This document shows positions 28,820 through 40,554 of a stretch of DNA of 64,000 nt, in pieces. The notes under the pieces are model-generated. The model was not told the origin of the DNA. It saw nothing but the letters and a program-made list of their open reading frames with translations, and searched no databases. Within the stretch, counting starts at the first letter, position 1. Every line of letters starts with the position of its first letter. Source of the stretch: Selenia dentaria (Eukaryota > Arthropoda > Insecta > Lepidoptera > Geometridae); NCBI GenBank assembly GCA_917880725.1, contig OU862881.1:27626001-27690000 (forward strand). Direction: 5' to 3'. The position numbers and the translations under genes are program-made.

Positions 28820-29743
28820 AGCATAAAAGCGCTCAGTTGAAAACTAGCGGCCGCCTGTACAAATACTGACCGCAGAGCCACAGACATGTTTACTTATCCT
28901 ATAGTTGAATATTTGCAAGCCCAAACAATGGTCAATCAATTACAATTAGAATCTCATAAAAACACTTGTTATCAATATGTCTATTAAAATCTGTATTTAA
29001 GATTTATGTTTTTACCTTTTATCGTAGGTTCCAGAGAGGTAAAGAAATACATAATCGTATAAGGTCAAACTCTATGCGAGACAATCAATACATCAACAAA
29101 ATTTGAACAATACATTCAAATAATTTTAGATTCTAAAGGGATGGTGGGAAAACCCCAATAACAAAAACCCCATTGAATTTGTTTGATTTTCTTAGATTTG
29201 TGATGCTTGTTTTGGCATGTTGTAGGAGTCACCATATTGTACAGCCAATATTGCGCACCCAAATAATGTAAGACCCGTATTGTACAGCTCATCATTTCGA
29301 AGCCATGTACACGGATTCCAGGCTGTACATTGGAACCGGAACCGTTATTGCTCAGGCTGGATTGTACGACCCGTAATGGCACAGTCAAATAATCCGAGGC
29401 CATGTAAGTACACGGAATACGGGTTGTACAATGCGGGTTGTGCAATACTTGGCAGTGCACTGCATAGGTCGTACATTACTGCCTCTCTGTAATAGTGCTG
29501 GATTATTAACCGCTAAAAAATACTGAAATCCTTCTGTTTTAGTAATGTATCCACTGCTTTAATTGAAAGTGGCTTAGATAGGGCAGTAACTTCATGTCGG
29601 ACTTTTAATGTGACTGACTACTTGCACATTAATTTCACTTGATGCAAGTATAAATATTTACCTAAATAGCTTGAGAAATGGCAAACGTAGAATACTCCAC
29701 TACTAAATGAAAAACTGTATTTAAAACGTCATTCAGTCTTAAA
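28820..29743. other. Sequence with GTACAAT-rich repeats, no gene
   Basis: At 29230-29480 the words TTGTACA/GTACAAT, CCATGTACACGGA and CCATGTAAGTACACGGA recur in both orientations with GACCCGTA and TACGGGT, suggesting a decayed inverted-repeat element. Opposite-strand ORFs there (70 and 114 codons) are by-products of it. The remainder is plain A+T-rich DNA. Confidence 0.45.
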
Positions 29744-29929
29744 CAGCCGTGCGATTCTCTAATGGTTCGTCTATGTGCTCGTCAACGAGCTCACCGATAT
29801 CAAATACTTTATGAGATATCGCCTTTGAACATAAGGTTGTTTTTCCAAAGTTTCTTGTCATCTCGTCATTTGTTTCACGGATTTTGTCAATAATGCAACG
29901 ATGTTTGCTCTTAGAGAATCGCTCGGCAG
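29744..29929. mobile_element. 186-bp MITE, copy 1
   Basis: Ends CAGCCGTGCGATTCTCTAA and TTAGAGAATCGCTCGGCAG form ~18-bp terminal inverted repeats. The element is exactly as long as the copy at 41913-42098 and very similar throughout (ATCAAATACTTTATGAGATATCGCC, TTTCTTGTCATCTCGTCATT in short pieces). No coding capacity. The flanks give no clear target duplication. Confidence 0.75.
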
Positions 29930-30334
29930 TTTGCATATAGACAAGGAATATTTTACTCTCTATAGAGCATTTTATCTTTATAACGAGAAGGCTGTTTTGG
30001 AAAAACAACCAATGTCACACATATTTTTCATCGATGTTATTTTTATTTGCTTTATAGGTACTTTGAATATTATCTGCATAATACAGAAACATTAAGTAGA
30101 GAAAAACTTAGAACTCAAAATACAATTAAAATAAAAAAGATATAATGCATTAAGTCGTCACTTTAACGTATTTTTTGCACTTGTATAAAATTACATAATA
30201 ATAGTTAAAAATTATTCCGACATTTTAATTTTTTTTTTATTTTAGGTGCCTGTAAAGTTTTATTATTGTAATATTGGTTGTTTTTTTGCACCCTTTAAAT
30301 GTCTTATTGTTAATTTAATGTTTGTTGTTACGTA
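29930..30334. other. A+T-rich sequence, nothing recognised
   Basis: No feature seen. Confidence 0.5.
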
Positions 30335-30386
30335 CTAAATCTAGTTTTTTGAGATGTTCTACAAATTCTCAAAAAACTAGATTTAG
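30335..30386. repeat. Perfect 20-bp inverted repeat
   Basis: CTAAATCTAGTTTTTTGAGA (30335-30354) and its exact complement (30367-30386) around a 12-nt loop. It stands alone in A+T-rich DNA. Confidence 0.85.
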
Positions 30387-30904
30387 AACTAAGCTTTCAT
30401 CAAAACACTACATGTTAAGTACACTACACAGGTGTATCTTCGAGAATAAACACATTGAAATATAAACGAGGTTTAGTGAATCGTTCGTTATTACTTGAAT
30501 CAGCGGGACTTACCTCGATTACTCACTTTTCTTTGTAGATCGGAGTCCGAGATCAGATCTGAGGTCATCGGAATGCGGCGGCCTTGCGCGGTCGCCGACC
30601 AAAGATGACACCCACGACCCACGACATTTCGGACCGGGTCTCAGGTTTCATACCACTAAATACACATTCAATAATAAACTCTACACAATTATATAAAGAC
30701 TCATTATCGGATGGCTAAAATTTCTGTTATTGATGTTTATCCGTGTGGACGGAATTTTGCCAGTTTTAAGATGAATACGTCATAAGACAAATTAGAGCAT
30801 TTTTTGTTACGTCAAATGTTCTAGAAGCGCGATATGGGGTATTTTAAAAAACAGAAATATCGTGAACGAGTATATGATGTTTGTAATAGTTTTTTTTATA
30901 AAAT
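30387..30904. other. A+T-rich sequence around the G+C island
   Basis: Apart from the island at 30538-30643 nothing recognised; short (TA)n at about 30921-30935 borders the next element. Confidence 0.4.
30538..30643. other. G+C-rich island, candidate exon on either strand
   Basis: A CpG-rich patch in A+T-rich surroundings. On the plus strand a good acceptor (CTTTTCTTTGTAG/ATCGG at 30538) opens a frame reading RSPRSDLRSSECGGLARSP and on to GPGL. On the minus strand a strong donor (ATCGAG/GTAAGTCCC, about 30512) follows a region with ATGAAACCTGAGACCCGG. The two readings exclude each other and neither has a recognised product. Confidence 0.3.
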
Positions 30905-31096
30905 TGGTTATCAATATTTTTATATATATATATAATAACGAACAATTTCGCTAATTCTTCCATAAGAAAATTTTTTGTTGTGTTATTTATTGTCAGGAGA
31001 AGGTTCTTATGAAAAAAATCAAGAAAAGATAGGTTATGGTGAGGCCGAAGGCCAAGCCTACTACGCGAACGAAGTTGCGGGTAGTAGGTCGCTAGT
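30905..31096 (+). mobile_element. Helitron-like family Z
   Basis: Contains TTTCGCTAATTCTTCC, TTGTTGTGTTATTTATTGTC, AGGAGAAGGTTCTTATGA, GGTGAGGCCGAAGGCCAAGC and ends GTCGCTAGT at 31096. The order matches 46762-46948. The TC 5' terminus is blurred. Confidence 0.65.
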
Positions 31097-31599
31097 AATT
31101 TAAATAATGTAGGAATATATTCTATAAGTATGTTGTCCCTTACTAAATAAACATAGCAATTAACTTACTTAAAGTGGGATGTTATAATGTATTGGGAAAT
31201 TAAATACTATATTATTATTTACTATAAAATTAAGTATAGGGTTGCATAAGTTTTTTTAAATTTATCTCAAATATTATGGTATTTTTAATTAGGTATGTTC
31301 AGAATTGTTCACTAACTTTCTAAAAATATATACATAGATAATTATTGTAACAAAACCATGAGAAAGATTGTTTGGCCTAAATATATACTAGATATCTTAG
31401 AATATATAGTTTTCAGAGAGTAGTGACCATTCAAAAATTCAGGCTTTACGCGAGTTAGGCTGCTTTCTTGTTATAAATATGCAAAATGTTGTTTTCGAAG
31501 CGCAGCAAACTAAGCCTAGACTTTGACCTTACATATCTTTTGAAAATTTTATGTCTGTTTCTCTAAAATTATAAACAACCCACTATGTTTCCTCTGACA
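31097..31599. other. A+T-rich sequence, nothing recognised
   Basis: No feature seen. Confidence 0.5.
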
Positions 31600-31960
31600 T
31601 TACTCCCCATGAGCGGAATATCGGAACCTGCCACACAATCTTATTATTCGTACTGGGCAGGTGGAAAAGCTAACGATCATCCCTAGTGTCAATGTCACCC
31701 ATCCAATGTTACCGCAGTAAGGCTTGCTTTTCCTGGTCCATTACAAACCACTGTCCTACCTCTGTCGTGTAAGTAATTTATGGAATGCTCTGCTGGCGTA
31801 CGTTTTTGCAGCTATGGCCCATGGGTGTTTCAAGCGGGGCGTGAAAAAGCATCTCTCAGGTCATAAATAGGGGTGGCGATTAATGCAGCTTACGGCTGCA
31901 TTAGTGGTCATCGCTTCTCTATTACATCTTCGATTTCCATCAGACGAGAGGGAGTCACTT
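31600..31960 (+). pseudogene. LINE C-terminal remnant and 3' UTR
   Basis: Decayed coding traces (NVTHPMLPQ-like, then CFKRGVKKHLSGHK before a TAG at 31867) match the very C-terminus of a Jockey-like ORF2. They are followed by AGGGGTGGCGATTAATG and GAGAGGGAGTCACTTTGATG, a 3' UTR shared with 34320-34465. Several frame changes and stops are needed to read it. The duplicated TGCAGCTTACGGCTGCA palindrome (31892-31908) is present only here. Confidence 0.6.
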
Positions 31961-32949
31961 TGATGAACTATTTAAAAAAAATATAATATAGTAGTTTATT
32001 TGTCATATACAATGTCTAAATTTACATATCGTAATTAACATCGTTCTATAAATTGGTCTAAAAATGTATAGAAAATTGTATCCTTAAACTGCTTTAAAAA
32101 TAAATTTACTATCTAGAGATAAACATCCAGAATGTTGTCTACATACCAAAGACGGCAATTTAAATTCATAATTTATATGTAACTTAGCCTCCTAGATATT
32201 GCACATATAATAATACCTAGTTTAATCTAGAAAAACCTCTCCCAATAGGATGTTGTGATTCTAAACATATCTATTCACGAGTAATACTAACGGATGTTTA
32301 ATGTTTTATAAAAGTAAATAAAGATGCGATAAAACGAAATTTTATTTACCAATTTCTGGTAGTGATATCGTACGATTATAAATGCAAAAGCATGTCTCAT
32401 ATTATGAGTCATTCACGCAAAAATCGAACTAGCAGTTTTGTATATTTCGATATTATTGACACGGAATCACCGATGGACTATTTCACTCGGTAAAACATTC
32501 TTGTGGGAATATAATTTTCAGTATAGTATTTTAGTGCCCATCAGGATCGCTACCATTCCTATGAAAAATCCTTCTGATAAGCATCCTTGTTGGTCCTTGA
32601 GAGACCATACGAGGTTTCGTGTTAATTGTAGTCGAACGCTACCAGATCAACTAAAACATTTGCATGTTTTCAGATAATAAAAGAAATGCCATACTTTAAA
32701 ATGAAATCTGAAAATAACATAAGTCATGCTTGTTTTATTATTATACTGTTTAGTTATGAAAATAATTCTGAGAAAACTAAGACCTATTATGTATTAATTG
32801 TATATTTATTATTAGAATATTTATGGTTACTTATTATATTTCGTCAGTATGTATATTTGGTACGTGAAATCTATCTTTTAAATATTATTATTTCCTACTT
32901 TATTTTATACTATTTGTGCAACACCATCCTTTTACTGCTGTTATATTGC
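31961..32949. other. A+T-rich sequence, no recognised gene
   Basis: ORFs at 32438-32677 (79 codons) and 32686-33039 (117 codons) occur. The second is an A+T-driven frame rich in Leu, Ile and Tyr that runs into a LINE 3' tail, so neither is supported as a gene. Confidence 0.45.
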
Positions 32950-33085
32950 TCTCTATTCAAAGGTTGTCTGGTAGAGGTCGCTTTGAGCGATAAGACCGCC
33001 TATTGTTACACTATGATGTTGAATTGTATGGATGTATGATGGTTTAATTTAAAGGTGTTCAATAAATAGTGTATCTATCTATCTA
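32950..33085 (+). mobile_element. LINE 3' UTR with (ATCT)n tail
   Basis: GTCTGGTAGAGGTCGCTTTG, GAGCGATAAGACCGCCTATTG and TTCAATAAATAGTGTATC followed by (TATC)n are the end of a widespread lepidopteran non-LTR family. Only the non-coding end is present. Confidence 0.6.
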
Positions 33086-34319
33086 AATTGTTGATTGTCA
33101 TAATATTATGACGACAAGATGTGCGTTCGGATAGGCTTAACTTGGAATCTTTGTGTGAAAGTGTTGAAACAGGCTGTTTTATTCAGCGTTTTTAAAGCTC
33201 AAAAATGGTTATCAAATTCAAAACGCTTATATACCATCATATCAATTCAAACTCAGCTAAGTCACTAGGCCATTGCAAAAAAGCTCAGTTGTAAAACTCT
33301 ACTTTAGTGAACATTTGAGAGTAAATACCATACACATTCGTCCAAATACCAAATCTTCATTTATGTAAGATTCGGGACTGAGCATCCCTCCAGAATAAGA
33401 GCTAAGGCTCTTATTAACTAAACTGAACTTCTAAGCATTTGCGAAACCTATCGTAAAAAGTTATTATCGATCTTTTAATCATCATCGATATTTTAATAAA
33501 CTATTTCCTTACTGGTTATTCCCTATTTCTACAAGTTATTTTATTAAGTATTTGATGCCGTTTATAAAAAAAATTAAGGAATGTCAAACCCTCATTGACA
33601 GTTGATCACAATAAGACAATAAAATTACCAATTAGAACATAAACTCTCAAGAATTTAAATCACGCTTTCAATCTGTAATCTGCGTAAACATCCTAATTTT
33701 AAATAACGTGATAAGCATTTTATTTTTATAAGCGTGAATGTATGTTACGTCAAAACATCTCCTTGCATTGAGTTTATCTTTTTCGTATATCTCGGTTAGT
33801 AGGTACATTAACGTATAACGGAACATGATCAGAGGAGAAACGTATTGTATGCCAAATAACTATGCCTAGGTAGGTATACTTGAAAGCTAATAGAGTGCTA
33901 ACTTTTTCTAAATAAGTATTTTATTATTGAATTTTGGCCGAGCAGCGTGCGGTAAAAAACTTACCTATATGCAGTTGATTAACTATTGTCAATTATTAAC
34001 AGTTTTGCACTCAACAAAACCTCATTATTTTTGATATTTTGAGTTTTGATACAATGTTTAATTTAGTCTCGGTCAAGATGTAACGGAATTTTGAGATAGT
34101 AGCATATTATAGTAACGCTGCTAACTATACCGTTTATGGAGATTATGAGTCAAACATTCGGTAGTCGCGAGGTATTAAAGATTTTATGAAAAGTAGAAAG
34201 ATATTGAGAGTATCCATATACATATAATACGATAAAGTACGTATACGTACGTACGTACGTAATTAAGTACGTAAACATAAAACACGTTTACGTATACATA
34301 AAGACGTACGTATTTCCTT
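33086..34319. other. A+T-rich sequence with (GTAC)n patch
   Basis: No gene. At 34237-34315 there is a cluster of TACGTA/CGTACG words, a decayed (GTAC)n microsatellite. Confidence 0.5.
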
Positions 34320-34465
34320 GCAACTATGACCCTGGGTCTTTCAAATGGGGCGTGAAAAAGCATCTATCAGGTCATCATAGGGGTGGCGATTAATGGTCAT
34401 TGCTTCTTGATTCCATCTTCGCTTTCCATTAGGCGAGAGGGAGTCACTTTGATGCACTATTATAA
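34320..34465 (+). pseudogene. LINE C-terminal remnant and 3' UTR, second copy
   Basis: GGGGCGTGAAAAAGCATC (the GVKKH part), TAGGGGTGGCGATTAATGG and GGCGAGAGGGAGTCACTTTG match 31835-31960. Shorter and equally broken; ends in an A run near 34465. Confidence 0.6.
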
Positions 34466-36108
34466 AAAAACACGTACTTGAGACAATATGTGCGAGGAAA
34501 AGCGATTTAGACAAAAAGGTGCTTACTGTTTAGCAAAGCGTTTTCGGGTTCCATCTAACAATTCCTGAGATGTAACACTTACGAAACAGCATCTCATTGG
34601 TTCCGAAACTAATAATTTTACTTACAGTTTCAAATAATGGTGATTCCTATCAGAAAAACAAATGTATTAAGTGGGACACAAGTGCCCAGATCGATGTCTT
34701 ACTGATACATTTTTACTACTTCTTAGAGGTCATTTTCTCATTTATACCCATGTTGCAGCTTTTGGAACAACAGCAAAGAAAGAAGTGAAGGTTGGATAGT
34801 CCTGTACCCAATACTTTTTGAGAATCAATTGGTCAAATTAAAATATTCCAACCAAACCACGAAACTAACAATGTTTAATATATGAGAATTGAGTTTCAAA
34901 CCCGCGCCTTCTGACAATCCGTGTCAGACGCCAAATTTATATCTCTAGTTGAGTTATCCTACGTCATCGATGTCATAGAAATAAAGCATTATTGTTTTCA
35001 ATACACATTGTGTTTCATAAAAGACATATTACCGAGATATAGAGTTGCAGCCGGTAATTGGCTAAAAGAAATATTTACATCAAAGATACATAGGTCCTCT
35101 AAACACCTTCGTCAACCTCTTCCGTGATGCGCAAGAGTAAAACTAGGGTGTGTGTGTATTAAACTAAAGTCGTCTTGTTTTAATTATACCCGATTACCTC
35201 AATGACATTAAAAAGTGTTATGGTAGGACAAATTAAAATAAATGATTCGTTAAATTAGTAATTTTCTGGTTCATTATAGCGGTAATTTTTCAACCTGCCG
35301 CAAATTCAAAGACTATTACTATTTAACCTTTGACTCACTCTCTGATTGATATCTCAGTTTTGCTTTCTTTATTTCTCGTAAATGTATAATTACGAACGTT
35401 TTTAATATTAATCGTTGGTACATTAATCAATTCGTACTGTTATTCTGAGTAGTGATCAGTAATTATCGCGGTCGGATATTATTAATTGCAAGTGCGAGAT
35501 ATGATTGATATTTCAATTTGGGCCGCCTAACTGTTTAGAGATCCATTGAACTGCTGTAACTCTTGTCCAAACAATGACTGGTGTAATTAATATTGTTGCG
35601 ATCATTATAAATAAAATATTATTTTACTGTAATAGTCATATTCTACTTATATCAATTGATTTTCTAAGATGAGAAGCGAGATTGTATTGTTGAAAAAAGC
35701 TTTTGTTCCGCCTGTCAAAGTTGATAAACACTGGAAACCGTTATACACTAGATGATTCCCTATGAACGAAAATGTTTTATTATTAATTTGATTATTTTTG
35801 ATTCTTGCTTCCACGTCATATTTTCTTTCCAGGGTACACTTTCATTAAACCTATGTTTCTGTCTCCTCCTTTAAATGAGAAAGTTTAAACCAAATAGAAC
35901 AATAACTTTTGACATCAACTGTTATAATATATATATTTCTTATTTTATACGGCTGGCATTTCAATTTCGCTTTTTAGGCAGACTTAATGATTTTATTATT
36001 AAAAATGAAGTGTTACTGCCAACATTTAACCGTAAATTAAAGTTTAGTTCCCGTAAAAAAATCATAAAGAAAACAGTGATCTCCAAAATGTTAGCAAACA
36101 TAAAGTTA
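34466..36108. other. A+T-rich sequence with one SINE scrap
   Basis: At 34885-34935 the minus strand carries TTGGCGTCTGACACGG and CGCGGGTTTGAAACTC, a family-1 SINE head fragment. Nothing else recognised; the 35875-36153 ORF is low-complexity and overlaps a MITE. Confidence 0.5.
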
Positions 36109-36389
36109 AAGGCCTATTCAAACCTGGGCGTTATTCGCTACCGCGAGCGATAGAGAAATTCGAAAGGGTATGCGTTAATTTCACTGTTCACACCAAAGTG
36201 GAAATTCGTTGGCAACGGTTAGCGGGGCATCGGAACTAGTTTCGCCAAACAAGAGAAAATACTGCCTCACTAGGCGGTACAAGTTTCGCTGCACTTATGG
36301 AACTTCATACTATTTACCCATCGAGTTCCGCGTAGTATTTTTCGCTACCCGCAGCGGTAGCGAATAACGCTCAAGTCTGAATAGGCCTT
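36109..36389. mobile_element. 281-bp MITE with TA target duplication
   Basis: Inverted termini AAGGCCTATTCAAACCTGGG and its near-complement (CTCAAGTCTGAATAGGCCTT) extend through GCGTTATTCGCTACCGC, about 35 bp, flanked by TA on both sides (36107-36108, 36390-36391). A TA duplication fits the Tc1/mariner superfamily. No ORF. Confidence 0.65.
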
Positions 36390-36469
36390 TATACAGGTAT
36401 TAAATAACTGGCCACGTAACGATAAAAATACGTACGTTATAAATATAAAAGTCGCGATGCATACACGCG

Positions 36470-36640
36470 ATTTTTTGGCGCCAGTTCGATAACAAGTCGC
36501 GGGTCCGCAAGGATCCTGTTCAAGAATGATCGGAATGTGATGCTATTAATTTTGTTTTGGGTGTCGTGTGGCCATCGTTAAGGCGTCGAATCGTCGTTGT
36601 AATTTGCGTCACGATACGGTACTGGCGATGGCAAGGTGAA
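36470..36640 (+). promoter_or_regulatory. Candidate 5' exon with start codon and donor
   Basis: A CpG-containing island (GGCGCCAGTTCG, GTCGCGGGTCCGC, AAGGCGTCGAATCGTCG) ends with GGCG-ATGGCAAG/GTGAAG at about 36624-36633, an initiator ATG in fair context 8 bases before a consensus 5' splice site. Such tiny first coding exons exist in insects, but no second exon was found. Inference only. Confidence 0.25.
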
Positions 36641-36812
36641 GTCGTGCCACGTAAATATCTCCTTATGCGATTTCACCAGACGAGCTACGGTAATGTGCTT
36701 AGTAAATTAAATAAAAACAAACTGTTCAGATGGTGCTGAAAACCGATACGCCGTTTTTGATAAAACTGTGATTTTGACGATATATATATGTACAATGTAT
36801 ATAACGCGAATA

Positions 36813-37022
36813 TCCTACTAATATTATAAATATGAAAGTTTAGATGGATGGCTGGATGGATGCAAGCATGGATGTCTGTTGCTCTTTCACGCTTAAACTG
36901 CAAAGTCAATTTTGATGATACTTAGTATGGAGGTAGATGAGGCTTTGGATTGACACATAGGGTACTTTTCATCATCATCATCATCAAACATCACGCGGGG
37001 GAAACCGCGGATTGCAGCTAGT
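36813..37022 (+). mobile_element. Helitron-like short element, full length
   Basis: Starts TCCTACTAATATTATAAA (36813) and ends GCAGCTAGT (37022), giving the TC...CTAGT termini of Helitron-like elements, with CGCGGGGGAAACCGCGG as a subterminal hairpin. It includes the (ATC)n tract. No target duplication, as expected. A 5'-truncated second copy (37023-37170, ending GGCGCAGCAAGT) follows head to tail. Confidence 0.75.
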
Positions 37023-37170
37023 AAATAATAAACGCGAAAGTTTGTATGGATTTTAATGACATTTGGTATGTAGATAGATGAGGTGCTGGAATAACTTAAA
37101 GGATACTTTTTCATCATCATCATCATCATCATCAATTACTACGCGGGTGGAACCGCTGGGCGCAGCAAGT
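37023..37170 (+). mobile_element. Helitron-like short element, 5'-truncated
   Basis: Directly after the previous copy: AAACGCGAAAGTTTGTATGG, TTTAATGACATTTGGTATG, an (ATC)n tract, TACGCGGGTGGAACCGC, with CAAGT in place of CTAGT. Confidence 0.6.
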
Positions 37171-37257
37171 TAAAATATAATATTGTAAATAAGTTAGGTA
37201 ATTGGTAAGAAAATCATATTTTTTGTGATGAAATTTATTACTAACAAAGCCTCATAC

Positions 37258-37515
37258 CATCATCATCATTATCATCACAGCCGTAGGACGTCCACTGCTG
37301 AACATTAAATTCTCCCATAACTTCCAAAAAGACCGGTTGGAAGCGGCCTGCATCCAACTTCGCCCTGTGACTTTTATCAGGTTGTCTGTTCACCGTGTCG
37401 GTAGTCGTCTACCGACGCTGCGCTTGCTGGTCCGTAGTCTCCACTCTAGAATCTTCCGGCCCCATCGGTCATCTGTTCTGCGTGTTATGTGCCCTGCCCA
37501 CTGCTACTTTAACTG
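37258..37515 (-). mobile_element. RTE-clade LINE, 5'-truncated 3' end
   Basis: Minus strand: WAGHI-like end (GCAGTGGGCAGGGCACATAA), GACCAGCAAGCGCAG, GCAGGCCGCTTCCAACC, GTTCAGCAGTGGACGTCC, and a short (GAT)n tail at 37258-37279. Stops interrupt the frame. Confidence 0.7.
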
Positions 37516-38959
37516 GCTAATGTTCAGGGCTATGTCAGTGACGTACGTTCTTAAGCCTCATATTAAGCCGAATAATTCTTTAGTCACACAAGTTGATATA
37601 ATTAAACAGGCAAAATACATGAAATACACAATAATAAAATAAAAAAATATGTTGCCGGTCTGCACAAGTATTGATTACTGCAACACGATAGTGTAGTCAA
37701 CAACGACAATATTAACATCGAACCAGATTCACAGATGGCATAGTATAGGTTATTACGAAAAATCCACATTCCATCAAAAACCAGTCCATTTATAATTGTG
37801 ACCAAATAAATTTGAAACATTTGCATTTTTGGCAACTGTGACATGATTAAATGATTTGATTAAAAATATACGTCATTATTAGCAAAAACAAAACATTTGA
37901 TTGATTTATAGTACATGGAAAATTTTAATTTTTAACTAATTAATTGCGTGGGTTATATTATTATAATGATCAAAGGACGTATATGTGTTTCCAAGTCCAT
38001 TAGCTGCCCTGTACAATATTTATACACAAAAATAGAAGAGATAGATAAAGAAAACGTATAAATAATGAATATAATATAAATAATTACATGTACATAACAT
38101 AATATATGATGTTATAGTTGCAATTTATATATAATACAATTCCAAACTTCCATAATTTAAATACGCAAATTTGCACTTTATTACATTTAGTAGGCAGAGA
38201 CCACGAAAACCCAATTGCCACGATCTTGGCGCATCTTGCTTCTTTCAGTCTCATAACAATCTTCATACACACCCGTTGATAAAACACCTTTTAAAAACTT
38301 AATAGCATTATAATATTATACTGTACTACAAAAGTTTGACAATATGTGTCATAGTAGTCATAGTCATCAGTACTTTTAAGAACTTCATTGTTTTTGAGAC
38401 ACGTATCTGAGAATTTTACCCGATGGAGAGAACTCTTAAGTTGCTTTTCGAAGAGAAACTCTCGTACGCTTATATCAATCAAAACAAATTTAAATTTATT
38501 GCGTATGATTAACTAGAAAAACTTGGTACCTATTCTAATATTCAAATTGTTCATTTTTATTTTCTTCAAACTAGCAATGAAAAGTACTGATGAAATGACC
38601 TAAACTGAGCAAAACGCAATCAAATACATATTTCAGTTAGTGTTTTTTGCGAGTGCTGTATTCGAACCCTGACCATGTGAGGAATTTTATGATTTAATAA
38701 GTGTAATTCTAAACTATAATTCTAAGCAAAGTAAGGCATTGGAAACAAAACACCTTGCCCTCGTGTACCTAGCTGCTTTCACCTAACTGGAAAGGAAATG
38801 CAAGATGTAGAAAAACAGAATTAAACACAACAATGGAGTTATAAAACGGATACAGCAAATACAAACGTTGCTTTTCTGAGCAATAATAACTTTTAATAGT
38901 GACCAATGATTCTGGGCCACATTGGAACCTTTTCGAGCAAGCGAGGTAAACAATTAAAA
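37516..38959. other. A+T-rich sequence, nothing recognised
   Basis: ORFs of 63-80 codons on the minus strand look random. A weak B-box-like word (GGTTCGAATAC, minus) is present at about 38655. Confidence 0.5.
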
Positions 38960-39160
38960 TCCTACTAATATTATAAACGCAAAATTTTGTATGTATGGAT
39001 GTATATTACTGATTCACGCAAAAACTATTAAATGGATTTTAATGAAATTTGATATGTAGATAGATGAGGGGCTGCAATATCATATAGAACTTTTTCATCA
39101 TCATCATCATCATTATCATCATCCATTACCACGCGGGTGTAACTCCAGGGTGCGGCTAGT
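38960..39160 (+). mobile_element. Helitron-like short element, full length
   Basis: TCCTACTAATATTATAAACG at the start and GTGCGGCTAGT at the end, with TTTTAATGAAATTTGATATG and an (ATC)n tract between. Same family as 36813-37022. Confidence 0.75.
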
Positions 39161-39539
39161 TGAGACTAAACGGTCATTTCCTCAGCAGCTAACTTATAGC
39201 AGCGTTTTAAATTTTAGTTAAAAAATATCGCAAAACAGACTTAAGAAAATAACAAATAAACTACTCAACTCACGTTTTATAATATTGTAAAATAATTAAA
39301 TTAGAAAATGTACCGTAAAAGGATTTCTTGTCATAGAGAAAAAAGTGAGCAGAAATCCACAATAGCAGTTTCAATACAACATAGTGGTGATATCCGTATG
39401 CACCACCTTTCGTTGGAGATTTCTTTCGAGACTTTCCGTTAGAACTTACTGTATTTATTGTGTGCAAGAGCTTTAACAGCCTTTGAGAGTCAGACGTGAC
39501 AATATTATTTAAATGAGAAGCAAGAAAGCATTATATATG
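39161..39539. other. A+T-rich sequence, nothing recognised
   Basis: No feature seen. Confidence 0.5.
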
Positions 39540-39712
39540 CGGTGATGGATGATAATGAATCTTATATAGCCTATGTTAATCAGGGTAAATGTAGCTTGCC
39601 TTTGGTGAAATAATTTTTGAAATCGGTCCAGTACTTTTTGAGCCAATTCATTACAAACATACATACAAGTCTTTCCTCTTATATATAATATTATAATTAG
39701 TATTAGTATAGA
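39540..39712 (-). mobile_element. Helitron-like family V
   Basis: Minus strand starts TCTATACTAATACTAATTAT, then AAGAGGAAAGACTTG, GGCTCAAAAAGTACTGGACC, and ends in a degraded GAT-rich part. Related copies lie at 40075-40312 and 40390-40550. Confidence 0.5.
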
Positions 39713-40074
39713 TAGACTAACATTACAATGTATAAAAATAAAATACTAATTAAATTAAATTTAAAGCACTAAATTTACAAGTATTGAGGAGATGTCAGAA
39801 ATGTAACTGATTTTCCTTATAGTTATATAAATTTATGTAAGATCAGATCACAAAGGCATTATTTATTACTAAATTCCATTTACCGTACGCAGATAATTAA
39901 TTGATGTCATGTTAAGTATGTAAAATTAAATAAGTTAACCTAATATATACGCCCTTATTAATGAAATTATGTGGTGTCTAGTAATACGATACATTGACGT
40001 AGAACCAATAAATCTATTTATTGGTTCTGCGTCAAAATCACAGTTGTATAATAAAAAAATGTTAATTTATCAAT
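39713..40074. other. A+T-rich sequence with a 20-bp hairpin
   Basis: 39994-40013 (TTGACGTAGAACCAATAAAT) pairs with 40016-40035 (one mismatch) across a 2-nt loop. Otherwise nothing recognised. Confidence 0.55.
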
Positions 40075-40550
40075 AACTAACCCGCGTGGATGACCCGGTG
40101 ATGGATGATGATGAGGATGAATCAAATATAGCGTATGTTACTCAGGCATAATGTAGCTTTATACTCGTGAAAGAATTGTTTTGATCGGTTAAATAGGTTT
40201 TAATTTTATTGTATTTAATTATAGTTTATTTTTTATTAAATAGTTTTCACCATTTAAAGAAACAAACAAGCATATATCTTTCCTCTTTATTATTAGAGTA
40301 GATAAGGATTCAGGTACGAAAAGTCCGTATATTTGAGGACTTTTTTGTATTTTTTTCCACACTTTGGGTAACATTATAAAAGTCTTCATACGGATCTCTT
40401 ACTTTCTGAAAATATTATATAGCCTATGTTCATTAGGAAACACGTAGGATTCTAATGGTAAAATATGTTTTTAAATCCGTCCTGTAGTTTTGGAGCCTCA
40501 GTTCAAACAAACAAACAAATCTTTCCTCTTTATAATATTATAACCATAAA
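40075..40550 (-). mobile_element. Helitron-like family V, two copies in a row
   Basis: Both copies (about 40075-40312 and 40390-40550) carry GTATGTTA/TATGTTCATT, a TTTTGATCGGT or AAATCCGTCCTG block, AAACAAACAAGCATAT or AAACAAACAAATC and TTTCCTCTTTAT before TATTAGAGTAGAT or TATTATAACC. The first starts with a CCCGCGTGG(A)TGA-type 3' end and GATGATGATG tract; the second is truncated. Confidence 0.5.
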
Positions 40551-40554
40551 TCAT

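Noticed and set aside
32686..33039. 117-codon ORF as a membrane protein
   Set aside because: Hydrophobic composition follows from A+T richness, and the last third lies in a LINE 3' UTR.
35875..36153. 92-codon ORF as a host gene
   Set aside because: Low-complexity Lys/Ile/Phe-rich frame that ends inside the MITE at 36109-36389.
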